A DNA stretch of 13,582 nt from an uncultured Chryseolinea sp. (GTDB lineage: Bacteria; Bacteroidota; Bacteroidia; Cytophagales; Cyclobacteriaceae): positions 1 to 13,582 of the forward strand of contig CAMLER010000059.1 in assembly GCA_946478915.1 (NCBI GenBank), given 5' to 3'. Below the pieces are notes generated by a model that saw only the letters and a program-made list of their open reading frames with translations, searched no databases and was not told the origin of the DNA. Position numbers and translations under genes: made by a program. Below, one piece after another: positions 7,439 to 13,582 of this stretch. Within the stretch, counting starts at the first letter, position 1; each line of letters begins with the position of its first letter.

Positions 7439-7446
7439 TAAATTTT
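7439..7446 (+). promoter_or_regulatory. Weak candidate -7 box upstream of the OmpA-family gene
   Basis: TAAATTTT is one base off TAnnTTTG and lies 8 bp before the ATG at 7455, in an AT-rich stretch. No TTG is found at the right distance. The rest of the 150-bp divergent gap shows no repeat or hairpin. Confidence 0.22.
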
Positions 7447-7454
7447 TTAAACAA

Positions 7455-9551
7455 ATGAACAGTATCCCAAGAGTACTGATTTTTTTAGCTGTTTTATTGC
7501 CATTCGTTCCAGCATCAGTTTACGGTCAGCAAGATCCAAAGGAAATCGCAAGGCAATACATGGAACAAGCCGAATTGATCATGGCGGAGACCAAAGCTAT
7601 GGACGATGCCCGTGAACTTATGGTGACTGCTGCTGATCAGGATACGACGTTCATTAAGGCTAACTATGAGGCTGGACGCATGCACTTGCTCACTGTAGGC
7701 AAGAACCGCGCGGTAAAATATCTCCTTCGTGTCTTTAGGCAAGACCCGGCGTACAAATTTGATATCGAATATTGGATCGGACGCAGTTATCAGTACGGCG
7801 AAAACTTTGATAAAGCACTTGAATTTTATAATCTCTACAAGAAGAAGCTTGCTGGTAAATCGAATTATCAGGGAAAAGACAAAATCGATTTGGCCACAGT
7901 GGACCGCGCAATCTTCGAGTGTGAGAACGGTAAAGAATTTGTCGCATCCCCCGGAAATTTTTCAATTGTGAATATTGGTCGGGAAATCAATTCCGAATAT
8001 GAAGACTACGCACCTGTACTTAATGAAAATGAAGATGAGATCGTCTTCACTACACGCAGAAGAGAAGACAACTTAAACGAAAACGTGTTCGAAGACAACA
8101 AACCTTATGAAGATATTTTTACTGCCAAGAAAACAGGCGGCACCTGGACCTATGCGAAGAACCTTGGTCCCGTAGTAAATACACCCTACCATGAATCGAG
8201 TGTTGCTTTGTCGGCGGATGGTAATACGCTTTTCATTTTCAATGACGAAGGAGGTGGAGATATTTTTTACAGTGAGCGTCAACCGAATGGTGAATTTGGT
8301 CCGAAGGTTCACCTGCCCGGTATCATTAACTCCAGCTTTGAAGAAAAATCGATTTCAATTTCTAAAGATGAAAAGACGTTATATTTCTCCAGTAACAGGC
8401 CGGGTGGATTTGGTGGACTTGACATCTACAAAGCAACCAAAGATTCCAAAGGACAATGGACTAACGTAAAAAATCTGGGTCCAAAAATAAACACCGAGCT
8501 GGATGATGACGGATTGTTTATCGACTACGATGATGTTACGCTCTTCTTCAGCAGCAAAGGACGAAAAGGAATGGGTGGTTACGATGTTTTCAAATCAACC
8601 TTTAATCCCGCCACAAACGAATGGAGTGAACCAATTAACCTTGGATATCCCATCAACACACCCGATGACGATATTTATTTTGTAATTACCAAAGACGCAA
8701 AACGCGCTTACTATTCTTCCGTCCGGGAAGATGGAATGGGATATACTGACATATACATGATCACAATTCCGGAAGGTATCAAGAATACCGATCCGGTTGT
8801 TGCAAAGACTCCGGTGGAACCGCCGATTGAACCTGTTGACACTACGGCAACCACAACGACCACAACCGTTGCAGTCGTAACGCCCCAAACAAACAAACCG
8901 CCTACCACGCGCGGATTGCAACCATTAAAGTATGTTGTTTCTGTGGTGGATGCATCGGACCAGACCACACCATTGCCTGCCAAGGTAAAGTTGGTGGGAG
9001 CCAGGGACAATGTGATCGTACCATTTACACCAATGGGAGACGGAGTTTTTGAATTTAATATCACAAATGATAAGTCGAAAGATTACCGCCTGTCTGTTGA
9101 TGTTGATGGCTACATTTTCCAGAATATCAACATAAAGCTTGACGGTGCATCAACACAAGAAAAGGTAGTTAACCGGAAGGTCGTTATGAGGAAGCTCGTG
9201 GCTGGGGTAACATCAATACTGAGAAATATCTATTTTGATTTTGACAAAGCTACCTTCAAGACTGAATCATATACCGAACTGAACAAGTTGGAAGCCATGA
9301 TGAGCCAAAATCAAAATATCGTGATGGAGATTGGCGGCCATACGGATGCAGTTGGGACGAAGGAATACAACAAATACCTTTCGCTAAAAAGAGCGCAGGC
9401 CGTGAAGGATTATTTGGTTAAAAAGGGGATCAACACCCGGCGCATAAAAACGGTTGGACACGGCAAGTCTAAGCCCCTGGCCAGCAACGATGACGAAAGG
9501 GGAGGCCGCGAGCTTAACCGGCGAGTTGAATTTAAGGTACTCCAGAATTAA
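7455..9551 (+). CDS. OmpA-family protein with TPR, PD40 beta-propeller and CRD-like domains (PorE-like architecture)
   Basis: 698 residues. A Sec signal peptide covers 1-25 (hydrophobic VLIFLAVLLPFV, cleavage near VYG-QQ); there is no lipobox cysteine. Residues 30-165 are helical and TPR-like. Residues 170-440 hold PD40/WD40-like blades with repeated LYFSSNRPGGFGGLDIY-type segments (YFSS and DIF/DIY ends near 220, 268, 309-323, 363-378, 418-433). A Pro/Thr-rich linker with a run of Thr is at 448-486. Residues 492-575 look like a carboxypeptidase-regulatory-like beta domain. Residues 590-698 are the OmpA C-terminal peptidoglycan-binding domain (FDFDKATF, GHTDAVGT, LSLKRAQAV, NRRVEF). The same domain order is described for the type IX secretion protein PorE (PG1058 of Porphyromonas gingivalis), which is a lipoprotein. 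Bacteroidota have many such paralogues, so orthology is not proven. It probably links the outer membrane to peptidoglycan in the periplasm. Confidence 0.85.
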   Translation: MNSIPRVLIFLAVLLPFVPASVYGQQDPKEIARQYMEQAELIMAETKAMDDARELMVTAADQDTTFIKANYEAGRMHLLTVGKNRAVKYLLRVFRQDPAYKFDIEYWIGRSYQYGENFDKALEFYNLYKKKLAGKSNYQGKDKIDLATVDRAIFECENGKEFVASPGNFSIVNIGREINSEYEDYAPVLNENEDEIVFTTRRREDNLNENVFEDNKPYEDIFTAKKTGGTWTYAKNLGPVVNTPYHESSVALSADGNTLFIFNDEGGGDIFYSERQPNGEFGPKVHLPGIINSSFEEKSISISKDEKTLYFSSNRPGGFGGLDIYKATKDSKGQWTNVKNLGPKINTELDDDGLFIDYDDVTLFFSSKGRKGMGGYDVFKSTFNPATNEWSEPINLGYPINTPDDDIYFVITKDAKRAYYSSVREDGMGYTDIYMITIPEGIKNTDPVVAKTPVEPPIEPVDTTATTTTTTVAVVTPQTNKPPTTRGLQPLKYVVSVVDASDQTTPLPAKVKLVGARDNVIVPFTPMGDGVFEFNITNDKSKDYRLSVDVDGYIFQNINIKLDGASTQEKVVNRKVVMRKLVAGVTSILRNIYFDFDKATFKTESYTELNKLEAMMSQNQNIVMEIGGHTDAVGTKEYNKYLSLKRAQAVKDYLVKKGINTRRIKTVGHGKSKPLASNDDERGGRELNRRVEFKVLQN

Positions 9552-9553
9552 AC

Positions 9554-9672
9554 GTGTTGGAGTGTTGAGGTTCTATGTGTTGGAGTTGCGCTTCGATCCA
9601 AACAGGTCCGCACTGCAAATCCAAGCCAATAAATTCATCGTCGTGCATTAGTTCAGCCCCTACACTCCACAA
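9554..9672. repeat. Imperfect inverted and direct repeats downstream of the OmpA-family gene
   Basis: GTGTTGGAGT occurs exactly twice (9554-9563 and 9577-9586). The left segment 9557-9570 is an imperfect inverted repeat of 9657-9672 (shared core GGAGTGT), enclosing about 85 bp without an ORF. The element starts just after the stop codon at 9551 and ends where the heptamer array begins. It could be a degraded form of the same intergenic repeat class; no terminator with a T tract is seen. Confidence 0.4.
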
Positions 9673-9673
9673 T

Positions 9674-9750
9674 TAACTAATAACTAATAACTAATAACGG
9701 ATAACGGATAACGGATAACGGATAACCGATAACGGACAACGGATAACGAA
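9674..9750. repeat. Heptamer tandem array TAACTAA/TAACGGA, eleven units
   Basis: Eleven uninterrupted 7-bp units: TAACTAA three times, TAACGGA four times, TAACCGA, TAACGGA, CAACGGA, TAACGAA. The change from the TAACTAA block to the TAACGGA block occurs at 9695. The array ends 8 bp before the candidate ubiE -7 box. It is a direct array without spacers, so it is not CRISPR. Confidence 0.92.
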
Positions 9751-9758
9751 TTTTCCCG

Positions 9759-9766
9759 TACCTTCG
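9759..9766 (+). promoter_or_regulatory. Candidate -7 box for the ubiE-porT unit
   Basis: TACCTTCG differs from TAnnTTTG at one position and lies 16 bp before the ATG at 9783, a normal leader distance. No TTG is found 17-21 bp upstream, where the heptamer array (CAACGGA) sits instead. Confidence 0.35.
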
Positions 9767-9782
9767 ACCTTTTATCGAAGAC

Positions 9783-10502
9783 ATGGACGTAGTTCCCTAT
9801 AAAGATTCGCTTTCTAAGAAGGACCAGGTGGCCAAGATGTTTAACAACATCAGTCGCAGGTATGATTTTTTGAATCAGCTCCTCAGCCTGGGAATTGATA
9901 AAATGTGGCGGAAGCGGGCTATCGGAGTATTGGAACCGCTTAAGCCTAAAATACTGCTGGATGTTGCGACTGGAACCGGAGAATTCGCGCTGGAAGCACT
10001 GAAGCTGAACCCTGATAAGATATATGGCATCGATATCGCCGATGGAATGTTGGATATCGGGCGCAAAAAAATTCTCGCGAAAAACGTGAATGCAAAGGTC
10101 GAATTATTACATGGCGATTCGGAAAATATTCCATTCGGGGAAAATAAATTCGATGCTGCGACCGTTGCATTTGGTGTGCGGAACTTCGAAAATCTGAAAC
10201 GCGGTTTGAGCGAAATTTTGAGGGTCTTGAAGCCTGGGGGAATGGTTGTTATTCTCGAATTTTCAAAACCGACATCGTTTCCGTTTAAACAGGTTTACAG
10301 TTTTTACTTTAGATTTATCTTGCCGCGCATCGGATCTATGGTATCTCATGATAAAGCAGCATATACATACTTGCCCAAGTCCGTTGAAGCTTTCCCTGAT
10401 GGCGAAGACTTCCTTCGCATCTTGCACGATGTTGGATTTAAAAACACGCAATGCAGTTCACTCACCTTTGGAATAAGCTCCATCTACATCGGTACAAAAT
10501 AA
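9783..10502 (+). CDS. ubiE: Demethylmenaquinone methyltransferase (UbiE/MenG family)
   Basis: 239 residues. It transfers the methyl group of S-adenosylmethionine to demethylmenaquinone, the last step of menaquinone synthesis, at the inner face of the membrane. Motifs: the signature region YDFLNQLLSLGIDKMWR at 27-43, SAM motif I LDVATGTGEFAL at 59-70, acidic loop GIDIADGML at 82-90, AFGVRNF at 129-135, and post-motif LKPGGMVVILEFSKP at 149-163. Bacteroidota normally make menaquinone rather than ubiquinone, so MenG activity is the expected one. The start at 9783 gives the usual short N-terminal VPYK segment. The 3' end overlaps the PorT-family gene by 52 bases, suggesting translational coupling. 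Confidence 0.96.
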   Translation: MDVVPYKDSLSKKDQVAKMFNNISRRYDFLNQLLSLGIDKMWRKRAIGVLEPLKPKILLDVATGTGEFALEALKLNPDKIYGIDIADGMLDIGRKKILAKNVNAKVELLHGDSENIPFGENKFDAATVAFGVRNFENLKRGLSEILRVLKPGGMVVILEFSKPTSFPFKQVYSFYFRFILPRIGSMVSHDKAAYTYLPKSVEAFPDGEDFLRILHDVGFKNTQCSSLTFGISSIYIGTK

Positions 10503-11188
10503 TTGGCTCAGCACTACTGCTCCTATGTGCCTTGCATAGCGAGGCTCAGAAAACGCGTTGGGTTGAAAAAAATAATCCGAACTACGACAATAAGAAGTTG
10601 ACTTATGGTTTCCTTATTGGAATACATTCCTCCATTTTTCAGATAAAATACTCGGATCGTTTTGTAACGCGCGACCTTGACACAGTTTCGGCCGTCCTTC
10701 CCAGTTGGTCAAGCGGTTTTTCACTGGGTTTTATAGTTAATTATCGCCTGACGGAATTTTTGGATTTGCGTATAACCCCTGAGGTTGCATTTTACGAAAA
10801 TAAGGTGAGGTACCAGTTTACCAACGATCCGCCTATTGATGAAGCCGTAGAAAACACCATCGTTGAATTTCCAATTCTCTTAAAATATAAATCGGAGCGC
10901 CGTGGAAATATTCGAATGTACATGGTTGGCGGAATCAAGCCGGGGATAGAAGCTTCAGGTAAAAAGAATGTCGATCAGACCCGTCCGACATTGGAAATCA
11001 AAGAAACGCACCTTAACCTGGAGGCGGGGTTTGGGTTTGACCTTTATTATCCACTGTTTAAATTTTCTCCCGAGATCAGGTTTTCACGCGGCATCGTGGA
11101 TATGCTGGGAAACAGAGATAACGAATACGGTCAGCCATTACAGCGTGTTAATACAAATACCATCACCCTTTACCTTCTGTTCCAATAA
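10451..11188 (+). CDS. porT: PorT/SprT-family outer-membrane beta-barrel protein
   Basis: 245 residues. The hydrophobic segment IIGSALLLLCALHSEAQ at 17-33 is a signal peptide with predicted cleavage after SEA. The rest is alternating beta-strand sequence rich in aromatic residues and ends in phenylalanine plus glutamine (YLLFQ), as in outer-membrane barrels. Segments such as VEFPILLKYKSER at 138-150 and LEAGFGFDLYYPLFKFSPEIRFS at 190-212 match the PorT family, which is required for type IX secretion (PorT in Porphyromonas gingivalis, SprT in Flavobacterium johnsoniae). Location directly after ubiE is, to my knowledge, common in Bacteroidota and supports orthology. The ATG at 10451 lies inside ubiE in another frame; no later ATG precedes the signal peptide, so the first 17 residues are encoded in the overlap. 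Distant similarity to other PorT-family barrels remains possible. Confidence 0.8.
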   Translation: MQFTHLWNKLHLHRYKIIGSALLLLCALHSEAQKTRWVEKNNPNYDNKKLTYGFLIGIHSSIFQIKYSDRFVTRDLDTVSAVLPSWSSGFSLGFIVNYRLTEFLDLRITPEVAFYENKVRYQFTNDPPIDEAVENTIVEFPILLKYKSERRGNIRMYMVGGIKPGIEASGKKNVDQTRPTLEIKETHLNLEAGFGFDLYYPLFKFSPEIRFSRGIVDMLGNRDNEYGQPLQRVNTNTITLYLLFQ

Positions 11189-11194
11189 GAATTG

Positions 11195-11202
11195 TATTTT
11201 CG
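11195..11202 (+). promoter_or_regulatory. Weak candidate -7 box for the SDR gene
   Basis: TATTTTCG differs from TAnnTTTG at one position and lies 22 bp before the ATG at 11225. No convincing -33 TTG is present. With only 36 bp after the PorT-family gene, read-through from upstream is equally likely. Confidence 0.25.
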
Positions 11203-11224
11203 CTCGTGATTAATTATCTCCATT

Positions 11225-11983
11225 ATGAGCGGAAGAATAGCATTAATAACAGGCGCTACGTCCGGGATAGGTGAGGCGACTGCAAGACTACTGGCAAAAA
11301 ATAATTTTAAGTTGATTCTATGCGGTCGACGGAAAGATCGGCTACAGAAGCTCGAGGCTGAACTTTCTGCGCAAACGGAGGTCACAACGCTTTCATTCGA
11401 TGTTAGAAACCAACCGGAAGTTAAAGCTGCGATAGATTCTCTGCCATCAAAGTGGAAAAACATCGACGTACTATTAAATAATGCAGGAAATGCGCATGGA
11501 CTTGATCCGATTCAGAACGGTAGCCTTGCTGATTGGGACGCGATGATCGATATCAATGTCAAAGGGCTGCTGTATGTTTCAAAGGAAATAATCCCTGGCA
11601 TGACTGAAAGAAAATCGGGTCACATTATCAATATTGGATCGATTGCAGGTAAAGAAGTCTATCCGAACGGTAACGTATACTGCGCCAGCAAATTCGCTGT
11701 AGATGCGCTGACAAAAGGAATGCGCCTCGACTTAAATCCGTTCAATATCAAAGTAACGTCAATCAACCCTGGCCTGGTGGAGACAGAATTTTCGTTGGTG
11801 CGCTTTAAGGGAGATGAAGCAAAATCCTCCACAGTGTATAAGGGAATCAAGCCACTCAAGGGCGAAGACATTGCTAACGTCATCTATTTTACGCTGACGT
11901 GCGGCGACCACGTTGTACTTGCTGATATTACAGTTTTTCCAACAGCCCAGGCCAGCAGCACCATGGTCAATCGAAACGGATAA
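11225..11983 (+). CDS. SDR-family NADP-dependent oxidoreductase (YdfG-like)
   Basis: 252 residues, a classical short-chain dehydrogenase. Cofactor motif TGATSGIG is at 9-16, with GRRKDR at 34-39 whose arginines favour NADP(H). NNAG is at 85-88, the structural Asn in DINVKG at 111, catalytic Ser in NIGSIAG at 139, and YCASK at 152-156 gives the Tyr/Lys pair. NPGLVETEF at 181-189 is the usual substrate-side loop. Overall it resembles the YdfG / 3-hydroxy-acid (serine) dehydrogenase branch, which oxidises L-allo-threonine, serine and 3-hydroxypropionate-type compounds; the substrate cannot be fixed from sequence alone. Cytoplasmic. It follows the PorT-family gene by 36 bp on the same strand but has no functional link to it that I can see. 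Confidence 0.9.
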   Translation: MSGRIALITGATSGIGEATARLLAKNNFKLILCGRRKDRLQKLEAELSAQTEVTTLSFDVRNQPEVKAAIDSLPSKWKNIDVLLNNAGNAHGLDPIQNGSLADWDAMIDINVKGLLYVSKEIIPGMTERKSGHIINIGSIAGKEVYPNGNVYCASKFAVDALTKGMRLDLNPFNIKVTSINPGLVETEFSLVRFKGDEAKSSTVYKGIKPLKGEDIANVIYFTLTCGDHVVLADITVFPTAQASSTMVNRNG

Positions 11984-11987
11984 GCAT

Positions 11988-12012
11988 AAAAAAAGACCTC
12001 CTAAGAGGCCTT
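11988..12012 (-). terminator. Rho-independent terminator for the minus-strand secreted-protein gene
   Basis: Read on the minus strand, AAGGCCTC, a 4-base loop TTAG and GAGGTCTT form an 8-bp stem with one G-T wobble, followed by a run of seven T. The stem is 27 bp past the stop codon of the gene ending at 12040. On the plus strand the T run is missing, so it serves mainly the minus strand, though the hairpin lies just after the SDR stop codon. Confidence 0.75.
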
Positions 12013-12039
12013 GATGGTCGAGAGGTTAAAATATTCTGA

Positions 12040-12459
12040 TTAGCGCTTGAAGCCTAATGCACTACCGCCGCAATAGCTGGTAGATCCGTCGAACGTGTAT
12101 TGTATATAATAGATACCTGTAGTATTGCACGGATATGCTATGGCTGAAATATACTGTCCGTTTACCTTGCTGGTTGCGACTTTGTTTCTGTTTGAATCAT
12201 AAAGACTCACGATAATTCCGTCAGTAGGCTGAGGGTTGGCGCATATGTTGATCATGTATTGAGTGCCTTTCGTGAATACATAAGAATATTCAACATAGTC
12301 CTTACCACCTTTTTCAATTTTATAGCTTTTCAAAAAGTTGAAACCGGTTGATAATTTTGGAATACACGCATTGCTTAAGGTCTCCGAATTGCATTGCCCT
12401 ATAACATCTAAAGTACTTAGAACGAAAACAGATAGAACAATGATAATTAACTTTTTCAT
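12040..12459 (-). CDS. Small secreted protein, PPC-like beta-sandwich fold possible, function unknown
   Basis: 139 residues. A clear signal peptide covers 1-21 (MKKLIIIVLSVFVLS, cleavage near VIG-QC). The mature part has five cysteines (23, 32, 73, 111, 130), some probably in disulfides. The pattern YSYVFTKGTQYMINIC at 58-73, IIVSLYDSNRNKVA at 82-95 and TTGIYYIQYTF at 113-123 resembles the beta-sandwich of pre-peptidase C-terminal (PPC) domains, which are found alone or next to proteases and bind or help fold partners; this is a resemblance by eye only. No type IX secretion C-terminal domain is present, so it is probably periplasmic. It lies 16 bp after the lipoprotein gene on the same strand and ends in a good terminator, so the two are very likely one operon. 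Confidence 0.7.
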   Translation of the reverse strand: MKKLIIIVLSVFVLSTLDVIGQCNSETLSNACIPKLSTGFNFLKSYKIEKGGKDYVEYSYVFTKGTQYMINICANPQPTDGIIVSLYDSNRNKVATSKVNGQYISAIAYPCNTTGIYYIQYTFDGSTSYCGGSALGFKR

Positions 12460-12475
12460 AGGCTACTTTTATCTC

Positions 12476-13375
12476 TTAGCTTATTATCTTATTTCTAATA
12501 CTTGAAACGAGGGCCTTAATGCTTGCAATGTCCTCGGGCGTAATCTGAATTGCGCTTGAGCTATTGTCTTTGATCACCATAACACCATCGACTATTTCGA
12601 AGGTAGATTCGCTGTACGTATATGTGATATTCACTTTGTCATACAGCTTCTTCAGTTCTTCCATGTCGGTTAGTAGTGCTGCCATGTTTTGATCTGACTC
12701 CTTGTAGAAGGAAAGAAGCAGATTAATATTTTCAAGAATGATCTTTTGTTCACCGATCGTTTCCTGTAACTCTTTGTTAGATGGATTTGCTGCCGCGACC
12801 TCGCACAGAATATTTAAAGCTTCTACCCAACCTCCAGTCAGAAACAGCACGCTTAGGTTGGAGCGGTTTTGAGTCTGGAGATAATGGTTGATGCTGTTGA
12901 AGTTTTGCGTAGTGATCAAAAGCAAAGAATCGAGGTTCTTGCTGTTAGTGGCCAGACGGCCAATAGTTTCTATATCAAAAAATTGGCCGATACTAAGTCC
13001 ATCCGCCAGATTCTTGATCGATGACATGTATTTCACTCCATCCTGATTCTGCTCATAAATATTGGTATAGCCGAGGTCAGTACCATACACACCAAGGTTA
13101 AGCGCTTTCTGATAGTTGCTGTTGTACCTGGAAATATTATCAGGCGAATTCAAGTAGCTTCCATTGTACTTCTTCCCCGATTCTTTTAAGAGAACGGAAA
13201 TTTCCAATGGGCTTGGTATCCTACCCAGGATGTCGCCTATAACACCTTCCGATATTGACGGGCCTTCCGTCTTAGCGGTGTCGAGTCCCTCTAAGAATGC
13301 TTGCTCATCCGACTTCTTATCGGAGTTGCAGGCGGTGAAGAGCGCCAGGACAAGCCCAATGATTACAATTCTCAT
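12476..13375 (-). CDS. Lipoprotein of unknown function, Bacteroidota-type
   Basis: 299 residues. A lipoprotein signal peptide ends in the lipobox LFTAC with the acylated Cys at 16; the following NSDKK is polar and may direct export to the outer membrane. The mature protein is mostly helical. Distinct segments are IPSPLEISVLLKESG at 53-67, LGVYGTDLGYTNIYEQNQ at 93-110, LDSLLLITTQNFNSINHYL at 148-166 and LSVLFLTGGWVEALNIL at 173-189, followed by a helical stretch (about 195-250) with heptad-like leucines. The end is IKALVSSIRNKIIS. I recall similar lipoproteins across Bacteroidota but no assigned function. No enzyme motif is visible. It forms a two-gene unit with the secreted protein downstream, and a membrane-protein gene ends 68 bp upstream on the same strand. 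Confidence 0.78.
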   Translation of the reverse strand: MRIVIIGLVLALFTACNSDKKSDEQAFLEGLDTAKTEGPSISEGVIGDILGRIPSPLEISVLLKESGKKYNGSYLNSPDNISRYNSNYQKALNLGVYGTDLGYTNIYEQNQDGVKYMSSIKNLADGLSIGQFFDIETIGRLATNSKNLDSLLLITTQNFNSINHYLQTQNRSNLSVLFLTGGWVEALNILCEVAAANPSNKELQETIGEQKIILENINLLLSFYKESDQNMAALLTDMEELKKLYDKVNITYTYSESTFEIVDGVMVIKDNSSSAIQITPEDIASIKALVSSIRNKIIS

Positions 13376-13443
13376 AGGTATAAAATTATTCGTTTACGGT
13401 ATCAAAAAATCAGCATAACTAACCAAAATGTTACTCGGATGCC

Positions 13444-13582
13444 TTATTCCTTTTTCGACCGACCGATACTTTTCCATTTCAACTTGCCCGGTACCTGCTC
13501 AAAGGATTTTATAAATTTCTTAAGGAGTTCGAAATACAAGGTGGCGTATAACACTATCGCCATTAGCCATATGATAAGGTTA
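13444..13582 (-). CDS. C-terminal end of an inner-membrane protein (cut by window edge)
   Basis: An open minus-strand frame enters from the window edge (complete codons from 13581) and stops at 13444, giving 45 residues. It starts with a hydrophobic segment (LIIWLMAIVLYATLYF) that looks like a last transmembrane helix, followed by a basic tail (LKKFIKSF, PGKLKWKSIG, RSKKE) expected on the cytoplasmic side. Some processive glycosyltransferases and other multi-pass proteins end this way, but the fragment is too short to name a family. It is 68 bp upstream of the lipoprotein gene on the same strand and could be co-transcribed with it. Confidence 0.6.
   Translation of the reverse strand, partial: NLIIWLMAIVLYATLYFELLKKFIKSFEQVPGKLKWKSIGRSKKE

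Noticed and set aside
8711..9064. 117-residue minus-strand ORF inside the OmpA-family gene
   Set aside because: It is a shadow of the Thr/Pro-rich linker and CRD-like domain; the valine run simply mirrors the threonine codons.
9674..9750. CRISPR array
   Set aside because: Units are 7 bp with no spacers and there are no cas genes; it is a plain tandem array.
11988..12012. Terminator for the SDR gene on the plus strand
   Set aside because: On the plus strand the hairpin is followed by GATGGTCG rather than T residues; the T run exists only in the minus-strand direction.
13164..13418. 84-residue plus-strand ORF at the right end
   Set aside because: Antisense to the lipoprotein signal peptide and N-terminus, which are well supported.

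Overview
The window looks like ordinary chromosome of a member of the Bacteroidota, most likely a Cytophagales-type organism. The evidence is a DUF5606 protein next to EngB, a PorT/SprT-type outer-membrane protein directly after the menaquinone methyltransferase gene, an OmpA/PD40/TPR outer-membrane-associated protein, and several matches to the Bacteroidota -7 promoter box TAnnTTTG. The order-level placement is inference. No transposase, phage gene, tRNA, rRNA or CRISPR array was found.

Layout. Positions 1-3721 hold the end of a nitrate-assimilation cluster: the 3' part of a large nitrate reductase fused to a NirB-like FAD/NADH module and a BFD-type [2Fe-2S] domain, then a protein that pairs a sirohaem-reductase-like fold without visible metal-site cysteines with a C-terminal rubredoxin. 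Positions 3764-6080 hold divergent aspartate kinase and fructose-1,6-bisphosphatase genes with only 28 bp between them. Positions 6096-7304 (minus strand) hold the DUF5606 protein and the ribosome-assembly GTPase EngB. Positions 7455-11188 (plus strand) hold an OmpA-family protein with the same domain order as the type IX secretion component PorE, then ubiE/menG overlapping a PorT-family gene. An SDR oxidoreductase follows at 11225-11983. Positions 12040-13582 (minus strand) hold a small secreted protein, a lipoprotein of unknown function, and the C-terminal end of a membrane protein cut by the window edge.

The least explained feature is between the genes. Four gene junctions (2038-2255, 3723-3771, 6583-6711, 9674-9750) carry short tandem arrays with a strict 7-bp period but different unit sequences. 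At two junctions, arrays in opposite orientation face each other and form an imperfect inverted repeat. The arrays run right up to stop codons and promoter boxes, and in one case (DUF5606) the array appears to supply the -33 element. There are also two function-unknown systems worth following: the rubredoxin fusion, and the lipoprotein/secreted-protein pair at the right end.
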